Source: Meconema thalassinum
Taxonomy: Eukaryota > Arthropoda > Insecta > Orthoptera > Tettigoniidae
Length of the DNA stretch: 64,000 bases
Assembly: GCA_946902985.2 (NCBI GenBank)
Contig: OX336389.2
Span: forward strand, 1,078,971,788-1,079,035,787
Reading direction: 5' to 3'
In this document: in pieces, positions 55,862 through 64,000 of the stretch
Position numbering within the stretch: the first letter of the stretch is position 1
Layout of the letters: the number at the start of each line of letters is the position of its first letter
Translations under genes and position numbers: made by a program
Notes under the pieces: model-generated
The model's database searches: none
Told to the model about the DNA's origin: nothing
Seen by the model: only the letters and a program-made list of their open reading frames with translations

Positions 55862-58420
55862 ATTAGTGAAAATCTTTTGAAAATACCAATTGTTGCACTT
55901 AAAGCAGGCTAAGCTTTTACCCAGGGGGTTGCCGACTAAAAGCTTAGAACGGAGGAAACCCTCAGACCTAACTTAAACAAAACTGAAATGTTGAAGAGTA
56001 AAGCACAAGTTTAGAGAAGAAGTCTCTAAAAATAGGAAGCTGGCGGAGCAAGCTGTATTTGCCTCAATGGTTTACTAGAATTAGCTGTAACAGCTAAGAG
56101 AAACTTTGCAAATGTTGTTATTTGAAGCTTTGTTTTAAACGCAACAAGTGGTAAAGTTTTTATTGATTTAGAGATTGCCATTTTTAATTTTGAAATAAGC
56201 AGTAATTTTGGGAGAAGAGTCAGCGAAGAGAAGGTCCTGCCTAACCGTAATTCAATCTAGAGAGATAAAGCGAAAAATAATAACTAATTAATTTAACAAT
56301 TTATAGAATTTTTAGACAAGTAACAAATTGTTAGATTTAGAATCTTATTTTTGGAGTTAAGAAGAACTTTTCTTTGGTTAGTTCTATAAACATTTGAAGG
56401 TCTCAGACCTAGTAAAGAGAAAGTTCACAATGAACAATATTAAAGGAGTTACAGGTTTCAAACCTGTTACAAGCACTAAACCTGTACAAAGGTTTTAAAA
56501 TGTGCTTAAGATTAGGAAATTTAAAGCATTTAAGGACAATAAATCGTACATTAATTATAACTTATATAAATTAGGTAATATCCTCGCCGCTCAATGGGGT
56601 CTTCATTCATTCCATTCCTGACCCAGTCGGAGACTGGAAACAGGCTGTGGATTTTCATTTCATAAAATAGGTAGGATGCAAGCACTACTGGACTGCCCTT
56701 ATGGCAAGCTAAGAGGCTATAAACAAATATATTAAATTCCTGATCGTAGCAGGAGGAATTAGTAGAATTGCAAACGGAGGTCACCGCTATTTTTAAACAG
56801 AAATTACTAGATGTGACACACAAAAATGTTCAGGTCGTATTAACGAAGTCTGGAGAAAAAAATCATCAGATACAAAAGTTTAAAGATTAGAAGATTACTA
56901 ATTCCTGAACTAGCAGGATAAGAAAAAGGGAAATTAATAAATGGTTACTATAACCATTTCTAGTTAAGCGGAATTGAATAAGTGAAACAGTCAAATAGTG
57001 CAGGTCACCTTTCTGGACCTGTATAAACAATTAGGAAATTAGGATTTCCTGATTACAATAGGAAAAGTACGTTCTAAAACGTGGACTCTAGCCACGATTA
57101 TATTGAAACCGAGGGAATAAGTGAAATGTCCAACAAGATGGGAGGGAGCCTCTATGTGCTAAGCCTCGTAGAAAAAAAGAATACAACATTTTAATTTAAC
57201 CTAAATTTGTTAGTAAATGGTATTGGAGGAAAGGAAATGAGGATTTACAGTTCTGGCCAATTTATTGCTCTAACGAACGCGAAATGAGCACACACAAATT
57301 TGAAGCACTGATCGTTCGAAAATGTTCACTATTGTAGTGTATGAAAGTTCGTAGAACAAGAGAAAGTTATTTCAGTTTATGTAAAGAAGTTGGTTGAATT
57401 TGACTTGCATAAGTTTATTGCGTTGGAAAGTTTATGGTTGGCAGTTTGTAGTACCATTTAACTTGAAGTTCCAGCAATTTGACGGTATTGAGCATAGTTC
57501 TTAGCAGTTTGAAGTATTTTAGAAATGGAAAATTCTAGAGCTCTAATGCCACTTAAATAGGGCAATAGATTTCCCACGGTGGAAAAAGCTACGTTTATAG
57601 ACAGCGGTTAATTTGACTTGAATCCCTCGTTGTGGGAAGGTATTCCCATTTATTTCGTACAAAAAGTACTAAATGTCATGTTATAAAGCCAGCCTGGATA
57701 GCTAAAGCCTGACAAAGAAAACCCCACGAAAACGGTTATTGCACAATGGTGAGCAATTCCCCGCACTGTCTATAAATTTCTATTAAAAGCGTTTATCATT
57801 TTAAAACCATTAAAATATGTCTAAAATCATTGAAGATTTGTACTTAGCTGTTTCATAGCTGCAGAGAGTAGATGTTCCTGGCGACCGTTAGCCTACATCC
57901 CCAACATGGCGGCAATTTTAAATTGTACCTCGGTGGATAGGAGGTAGCCTCTTAGAAAGGCCGAATTCACAGGTTGACGACTAGATTAGAAGTGAGAGCT
58001 GCAGAACAGCGCGCGGAGGGACCAGGGAGACGAGGGAGAAGGGGTAAAAGACAAGGGAACATATATCAAAATGTGAAACATTGAAAAAATTAACACTCTT
58101 TTTACAAATAAGTATTCTTCATTGAGATGTTAGCTAGTGACGAAGACGACGCCTGGTGGTTCGGTGTGTTTATCCTCTTGAGCTGGATAAGTCCGAAGAA
58201 CTTCGGCGGTTTGCTGCTAGATGCCGCTAGGGTAAATTTCATAGAATATACACATCTGGAACAGACTCAAAGACACAATAAATTCCTGCTCAAAAGAAAG
58301 AAGAAATACAAAGGAATCACTGTTGGTGTCTGCGAAAAGGGAAATAAAGAATGAATGAAAGAATTAAAGCAAAGAGGAGCAATTGCTAACTCTAACTGAA
58401 CGTGTATTCCGAGGAATACA
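55862..58420. other. Gene-free region between fold-back element and BEL relic
   Basis: No recognisable coding sequence. AT-rich, with many aattagga/ttttaaa words. A SINE fragment lies at 56579-56660. The 3' LTR of the BEL element should lie within this stretch: a TGTATTCC word on the minus strand at 58420 just downstream of the integrase is a candidate start, but without the second LTR its limits cannot be set. Confidence 0.4.
56579..56660 (+). mobile_element. 5'-truncated SINE fragment (LTR1 type)
   Basis: Matches the last 80 or so bases of the SINE at 2401-2734 (atcctcgccgct, ggggtcttcattcattccattcctga, gtcggagactgga, aggctgtggattttcat), here on the plus strand. Imperfect duplication ataaattaggta (56566-56577) and ataaaataggta (56662-56673). 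Confidence 0.75.
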
Positions 58421-58499
58421 CCATACTTGGGGGTAAACCAGCAGTGAACGGAAAACACGATTTTAAGGATTAAGAGGAAGGGGAGCAATAAGGGAAATG

Positions 58500-59232
58500 C
58501 GTCTTATGATATGCCCATTGGTGGTCAAGATCTTCGCCACCCTGATCCTTCCATCCCTTCCCGGGTAACACTCCGCCACCCTGCCAGAAATCCAAACTAG
58601 TGGGGGGGAAGCATCCCTAACGAGGACCATGTCACCCACTTTGATGTCAGGTTTGGAAAGAAGTCACTTTTGTCGCCGTTGCAAAGAAGTTATGTACTCC
58701 AATTTCCACCTTTTCCAAAAAGAATTACGAAGAGCTTCAATTTTACGCCAAACAGTATGCAAGTTAGAATCTCTATAAGAGTTAGGAAGGGGGTGGGAGG
58801 GGAAGAAAGAGAACTGCCAATAAGGAAATGACCAGGGGTTAATGGAAGTAAATCATCAGGATCATTAGAACGTGGGGTTAAGGGGCGAGAATTAACAACA
58901 CCAATTAGAATAGACAGTGAGTTAAATTCTTCATAAGTTAGAATACGACTGCCTAAAACCTTTTTAGATGACGTTTAGTAAGCTTGACACAAGATTCCCA
59001 CCTACCGCCGTGAAGGGGGCGTAAGGAGGTATGAATTGCCATTTGAAACCTTCAGCATAGGAAAAATTAGAAATTAGTTCAATGGCAGGAGAAGAAGTAA
59101 GGGCTTTCTTCCACAAGGAGGCTGCGCCTTGAAAGGTGAGGCGTTATCGGAGAACATTTCAGAAGGGACGCCACGCCTGGCAGTGAAGCGGCAAACAGCT
59201 GACAAAAAGTAAGAAGTAGAGGCATTTGTTAC
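58500..59232 (-). pseudogene. BEL/Pao integrase, C-terminal half
   Basis: Minus-strand translation contains RFTARRGVPSEMFSDNAS, with the second catalytic Asp, then LTYEEFNSLSILIGVVNSRPL and DLLPLTPGHFLIG, and further downstream KVGDMVLVRDASPP, the DUF5641-like end of BEL/Pao integrases. Frames change at least twice, including near 59140 and 58690. It was continuous with 60990-61766 before the mariner insertion. Confidence 0.8.
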
Positions 59233-59983
59233 TGTAGTGCGTCTCTACCTTAAAAGACAGTATGGAATTAAAAGTAGTATTTGCCTCTCGCTCGCACTCC
59301 TATGTCCTGCAATTTGCTTCGTCCCCTTCTACGCCGGCGATGTTGCCATTTCCCAATAATTGAAAGTGGCAAATCTAAGGAAATGTTTGCGTGGTCTTAT
59401 AGAAAATTTCCGCTCTTTATGATGATGTAAAAATAAGAGCCATAGATAATTAATACATGACCCAATTTTCACAATTACGATATTTTAGCGTGAATCTATA
59501 TTTTTACGGATATAAAACTTATCACGCCATAGATAATGAACTAATGATCGCAACAGATCAATAATTTATTTTTAGATTGCCTGATATTGGTAGAAGATAC
59601 CCTATATCTCAGGGCAGTAAATATTTTAATAATAAGAAAGTTATGTTTTTTTCTTAAATGTTGCTTGAAAAATCTGGGATGGTGTCACACAAAAGTTACG
59701 TAGCGAGAAACATTTTTGCTGTTGACTTAACGTTGGTGACTAAGCGGGAAGAAATGTTCATTAATGTCTGAAATAGTTTTTAAAACAAACCAGAGCTCGA
59801 TATCAGATAGTATTCATAAGTTATAGCACTTTGCGTGCTCCTCCCGCCCAGCGCTGACACACTGAAAGTTTGTTTACTAATGTGACCCGTTAGCTATCTG
59901 CCCGACTGCGTTTGAAGGAGGAAAGGTGATGGTGTGAAGTTAAACTGTAAAATAAAATGGAGCTTATGTTCTTTATAAATTGT

Positions 59984-60190
59984 CTGCCTCGTTGCGTAGT
60001 GGCTAGCATTCTTGGCTGTCAGTGTTCTGTCACCGTGGAGGTCCGGGTTTGAATCCCGGCTCTGTCAAGAAATTTAATTTTGGTCTGAGGGCTGGAACGG
60101 GGTGTACTCAACGTCATGAGACAAAACTGAGAAGTGGCGGGTTCGATTCCTACCTCAGCCATCCTCGATGTGGTTTCCGTAGTTCGCCTT
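59984..60190 (+). mobile_element. tRNA-derived SINE (third type) with two B-boxes
   Basis: Starts gcctcgttgcgtagtggctagca (A-box region), first B-box GGTTTGAATCCC at 60045-60056, then ctgagggctggaacggggtgtactca, and a second B-box-like GGTTCGATTCC near 60138-60148 followed by tacctcagccatcctcgatgtgg. Truncated at its 3' side where transposase sequence resumes. Target duplication not found. Confidence 0.65.
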
Positions 60191-60193
60191 TGT

Positions 60194-60480
60194 TTGTCCC
60201 GGGAATGAACAAGGGTTCGTTAATGGTGCAGAGTTAACGTTTCTGTGCCAAAAGAACACGGCAGACACCCACGACGAAATGACAGGTAAACTATATGAAA
60301 AGTGGTTCGCCGAGCAATTGTTGCCCAATGTTCCCAAAGGGTCTAGCCTAGTAATAGACAATGTAGGCTATCACAGCAGAGAAATATGTTCGTTGATTGC
60401 CACCATACCAGAGTGAACTTAATCCCATCGAAATGGTATGGGCGCAAGTAAAGACTAGCCTATATAAAATTGAACAACGT
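60194..60480 (+). pseudogene. Tc1/mariner DDE transposase remnant
   Basis: Open from about 60203 with GFVNGAELTFLC, DTHDEMTGKLYEKWF and LVIDNVGYHSRE, where DN is the second catalytic Asp region. Then, in another frame, PPYQSELNPIEMVWAQVK, with the third acidic residue. The stretch usually found between these two motifs (some tens of residues) is missing, so the gene has an internal deletion at about 60395. The N-terminal DNA-binding part is also missing. Confidence 0.8.
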
Positions 60481-60567
60481 CTCATTCAAGAAACAAGAAA
60501 TGAATAATTCAATTTCGGCTGCATACCACCACTTGACCACACAAAATTGGGTAAATTACGTGGACCA

Positions 60568-60622
60568 CAATATATATTATTATTATTATTATTTTATTAT
60601 TATAATCATTATTATTATTAAA
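60568..60622. repeat. ATT microsatellite
   Basis: About 55 bp of TTA/ATT repeats with one interruption (ataatcatt) inside the mariner element, followed by AT-rich palindromic words (ttataatattatca) to 60740. Confidence 0.8.
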
Positions 60623-60989
60623 TGTCATATTATAATTTATTATAACCTATGATATTCGAGAAAATGTAATATTATAACATGTTATAATATTATCATATTC
60701 ATGAATAATTGAAAATTATAAATTATTATAATGTGTGCATTAAAATCGCGCTCTGGACTTCGGTGTATCATATCTAAATATTGTACCGTCGTTCGCTTTA
60801 AGGCATGAGGTACAGTTATATACAACAAACAAATATTTTGGAAATTTCCCGAGTTTTGCGTATAAACACGCCTGTATACGAGTTATGTTACATCATGTGC
60901 CCGGCCTTGAAGAACTTGGTATATGCAGCAGATCTGGTATCAGCGCGCTCAATTTAATGCGTACTGTCTTTTAAGGTTGAGATGCACTA

Positions 60990-61766
60990 TAGTTCCAGAT
61001 GGATCGCACCAGTAACCATGGAAACAAAGAGAGAAACATAGAGTTTTCCAAATAATTTGCGTCTAGCTTCAGGAGAATTGCGTTGATAATGAAATGGACC
61101 CATGTAATCTACGCCAGTTAAAGCGAAGGGACGGATAGGAGAAGAGCGGAAAGAAGGTAGATCACTCATCATTTGAGTGCTAACCTTAGGTTTTACCTTA
61201 ACGCAAGGGATGCATTTGTGAATTACTGAAGAAATGTCATGAACTCCATTCATTATCCAGTACTTTTCCCTTAATAAACAAAGCAGGTTGCGAGTACCAA
61301 CGTACAGATTTCGATAACGGAAGTCACGTATGATTAAAGAAGTTACGTGATGTTTGGAAGGCAAAATAACGGGATGCTTTTTGTCTTCAGAAAGTGAAGT
61401 GTGCGAAAGCCTACCGCCTACCCTGAGTAACCCATTGTCATCAAGGAAAGGGGCTAAGGTGCGAAGACGACTAGATTTCGGAAGATCTTTCTCAGCTGAA
61501 AGCAAAGACAATTCAGTAGGGAAAGCTTCTTGCTGTGTGAGTTGCAAAATTTTAATAATAGTAGTAAGATTTAATTCATGATTGGTTAGATGCGGTTTAG
61601 AAAGAACAGGTTGGTCAACAACAAGATATTTCCATCTAAGTAGATAGGCAAAAATCCGAATTAGTTTATGAAAAGAAGAATAGCGAGATAATAAGGGAAA
61701 TGAAACGCTGGAAACAAGACACGAAGCGCTAGATTTAGTTACTTTAACGTAAGGCAAGTTAGACAT
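60990..61766 (-). pseudogene. BEL/Pao integrase, N-terminal half
   Basis: The frame from 61766 contains LAPFLDDNGLLRVGGRL, HVTSLIIRDFR, NLLCLLREKYWI, a CIPC zinc ligand pair, LTGVDYMGPF (first catalytic Asp) and GAIHLEL, where the mariner element cuts it. It would insert the cDNA into the genome. No internal stop in this part. Confidence 0.85.
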
Positions 61767-62525
61767 TGAAACTGGAGGTTTAGAAGGCCATCAAGAAGAG
61801 TCTTCAACAAACCAAGAGGGACGATACCAGTACAGTTGAGATGCTGCCAATTGAGAGGGTAAGCAACCACGTGAGATGATGTCAGCTGGGTTATCAGCGC
61901 TGGGCACGTGTCTCCATTGACATCCCAAAGTAAGCGTTTGAATTTTAGAAACACTATTGGCAACAAAGGTTTGCCAGTGGGTGGTGGTTTTGGCGATCCA
62001 AGAAAGAGTGATCATGGAATCGCTCCATAGATAGATTTGCGAAAATTCAATTTTTAAGACTTTCTGCAGTTTTTTAGCAAGTTCTGTGGCCATGAGAGCG
62101 GCGCAAAATTCAAGTCTGGGCAAAGTGATAGTTTTAAGCGGGGCTACTTTAGATTTAGCACAAATGAGATTTGAATGTGAAGATTCGTTTAGAGGATTGC
62201 AATAGTCCAGGCAGGCACAGAAGCCGTGAGCTTTTTCGGAGCTGTCGCCAAAGGCGTGAAGAAAGAAAGTGGTGTCAGGAGAAGCGTTAATTTAATTTCT
62301 AGGAATTTCAATAAGTTAAAGTTCAAGTAAACTACATCGAAAAGAAAGCCATTTGTTAAGAATAGAAGAGGGAACAGCTTCGTCCCATTCACATTTGAGA
62401 GACCATAGCTCTTGCATAAAAAGCTTGGCGATAACAATGACTGGAGCAAGAAATTGAAGCGGATCGAAAATCTTAGCTATTTCAGACAAGATTTGTATTT
62501 TTGTGTTAGGGAGCTCTTCGGAAAG
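61767..62525 (-). pseudogene. BEL/Pao A17/RNase H region
   Basis: After the TAG at 62526-62528 the frame reads LSEIAKIFDPLQFLAPV and KLFMQELW, a typical link after BEL RT. Another piece (62123-61791) has MPRLEFCAALMATELAK, YLWSDSMITLSWI and PSADNPADIISRGC, the RNase H-like region with its Asp residues. Frames change between the pieces near 62320, 62180 and 61800, so no single protein can be made. Confidence 0.82.
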
Positions 62526-63622
62526 CTAGACCTTGTAAATGAGAGTATCAGTGCGAGTGCACCAGTGTACACCTAGCGTTTTTAGGGATTCAGAATCTCC
62601 GCCAATTTCGACAGAAGAGGGGTCTACATCTTCGATGGGAAATTGAGCAAGGAACTCAGGTGAATTGGAATTCCACTTATGAAGTGGAAATCCTCCATTC
62701 TTTAACAATGCCTTCAGTTCCAGCGATATGAGAAAAGCTTCTTCAAGAGTCTGAAAGGATTGAAGATAATCGTCAACATAATAGGATGTGGTTAATGCTT
62801 CTGAAGTTTTAGCGTTAAATAAATGACCATCTTGAGGGGCTAACATATGTAGGGATCGGATAGCAAGGAAAGCAGAAGGTTTGAGACCATACGTAACTGT
62901 TTTTAAGCGAAATATTTTAATGGGTTTACTAGTTTCGTCACGCAATAAGATTCTCTGAAGATCTTGCTGTTCGGATTGAATTAAAACTTGACGGTACATT
63001 TGTTTGATATCTGCTATGACGGCTATGGGAAACAGGCGAAAATTTAAAAGTATGGTAGACAGATCGGACTGAATAGCAGGACCGGAGTGAAGAGTATCGT
63101 TAAGACTATTGTCATTAGCATCACGTGATGACCCGTTAAACACAATGCGAATTTTGTCCTTAACAAGAGGGGTTTTCCACACGGGATGGTGATTTAAGAA
63201 GACAGTTTCGACTGGGGGATGTAATTCGTCATCAGATTTGCTGACAACCTCCATGTGATCCAGAATGTCATATTCTTCCATGAACTCTGTGCTGCTAAAC
63301 GAGGGGTTCTTTCTTGAATTTACTCTCGATAGCAAAGAGAGCTCTTCGAGCTTTGGGTTAAGAATTAATAAGATTGGGGGATTGAGTAGTCTTGGCATTT
63401 GAACTATGAATCGGCCTTCGGGTGAACGAGTAGTGGTGGAAATGAAAAGTTGCTCACAGAATTCGTTTTCTGAGGAGGTTGAGCTGGGGAGTCGATATTT
63501 TCCAGTTTCCAGAACTGTTCTAAATCAGTACTCACAAAATGACATTGCGACACAGGTTGGGGGGAATAATGGGGGAGTTGTCCAGTAACAATCCATCCAA
63601 AATTAGTATCTCTGGCAAACAC
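62526..63622 (-). pseudogene. BEL/Pao reverse transcriptase (broken)
   Basis: Pieces: 63622-63404 with TNFGWIVTGQL, the usual protease-RT link, then 63398-62526 with PPVETVFLNHHPV, IRIVFNGSSRD, IADIKQMYRQVLI (first catalytic Asp), TYGLKPSAFLAIRSL and the catalytic YYVDDYLQS, ending at TAG 62526-62528. The link and the RT proper lie in different frames, separated near 63400. Confidence 0.87.
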
Positions 63623-63661
63623 ATGGGATGATAATTGACGAATTTGATTGCGAAGGCAATT

Positions 63662-64000
63662 CTAGAAAACATTAGCACTAAAAAGTATGTCAATAGGACC
63701 TTGGATATTAAACAGAGGATCTGCTAGCCTTAAGTGAGATGGAATATTTAAACATGAAGTGTCAACAGAGTGACTCGGAGTATCTTCCCCAATACTGTTA
63801 AGAATAAGACAGTTTAATTTGAGAAAATTATTTCTATGACAAGTAGCCTTTATGGTCAGTTTTGAGAATTGCAAAGCTTGTGATTTTAAGCTGTTAATGC
63901 CTGATACGTTGATAGAAGTAGGGTTTCCTGGAAGACCAAGTTTTTTGATTAAAGAATTGGAGACAAAATCATGGGTCGCCGCTGTGTCGAGGAGACCTCG
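63662..64000 (-). pseudogene. BEL/Pao protease, cut by the window edge
   Basis: At the edge the minus strand reads LLDTAATHDFVSN, where pepsin-type active sites usually have DTG or DSG, so the Gly is replaced by Ala. The frame from 63874 contains NCLILNS and LADPLFNIQGPIDILFSANVF, the C-terminal part of BEL proteases (LIGADVF-like). The 5' part lies outside the window. Confidence 0.65.

Larger units (their letters stand above)
59235..60989 (+). mobile_element. Tc1/mariner-type element inserted in the BEL integrase
   Basis: Terminal inverted repeats TAGTGCGTCTC-accttaaaagacagta at the left and the inverse, with about five mismatches in 38 bp, at the right (60952-60989). Target TA at 60990-60991; the left copy reads TG at 59233, presumably a mutation. 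Removing the element and one TA restores the BEL reading frame across the junction. Inside are a decayed transposase (60194-60480), a SINE and an ATT microsatellite. Confidence 0.75.
58500..64000 (-). mobile_element. BEL/Pao LTR retrotransposon relic (5' part beyond the window)
   Basis: Order on the minus strand from 64000: protease, RT (YVDD), A17/RNase H region, integrase zinc-binding and core, DUF5641-like tail. This order and the sequences NPADIISRG, LTGVDYMGPF and GHFLIG are diagnostic of BEL/Pao. Gag and the 5' LTR lie beyond 64000. Several stops and frameshifts plus a mariner insertion show it is dead. Confidence 0.85.

Noticed and set aside
58127..58354. 75-codon plus-strand frame rich in acidic then basic residues
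   Set aside because: Lies in the presumed LTR or flank of the BEL relic, no family resemblance, opposite strand to the element.

Overview
The window is eukaryotic, repeat-dominated DNA, most likely from an arthropod with a large genome (a hemimetabolous insect is my best guess). The reasons are Ty3/gypsy and BEL/Pao retrotransposons, non-LTR retrotransposons, tRNA-derived SINEs with A and B boxes, Tc1/mariner and hAT transposase relics, triplet microsatellites, and short runs of TTAGG, the common arthropod telomere repeat. I see no convincing host protein gene, rRNA or functional tRNA.

Layout. 1-2145: gene-free flank. 2146-27633: a 25.5 kb tandem array of one minus-strand Ty3/gypsy element with unusually long LTRs (about 3.94 kb), arranged LTR-internal-LTR-internal-LTR and bounded by a single 4 bp target duplication (ATAG). 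Copy A (internal 6434-13091) keeps a nearly full-length pol. Copy B (17032-23688) is broken in many places. Both share three gag lesions. 27638-34170: gene-free, with minisatellites, a GAT microsatellite and SINE pieces. 34170-39130: families of 200-265 bp tandem modules, split by a plus-strand LINE (36396-38849). 40285-41890: hAT transposase relic containing a LINE fragment that itself contains a SINE. 41890-44680: AT-rich and empty.

44686-55855: an 11.2 kb fold-back element with AG/CT termini and a 6 bp target duplication (ACTGTT). After removing a LINE inserted in the right arm and a 3.6 kb expansion in the left arm, the arms measure about 2729 and 2720 bp around a 0.4 kb loop. The arms carry mirrored pieces of a FLYWCH zinc-finger gene, a cactttgca minisatellite and repeated Polinton/MITE-like modules.

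55862-58420: no gene except a SINE fragment. 58500-64000: minus-strand BEL/Pao pol relic (protease, RT, RNase H, integrase), its integrase split by a Tc1/mariner element (59235-60989) that carries a SINE.

Nothing here acts as a host pathway. The logic is nested insertion: SINE in LTR, LINE in tandem module, SINE in LINE in hAT, LINE and SINE in fold-back element, SINE beside transposase in mariner in BEL. Coordinates, target duplications and lesions were read by eye without alignment software, so ends may be off by a few bases.
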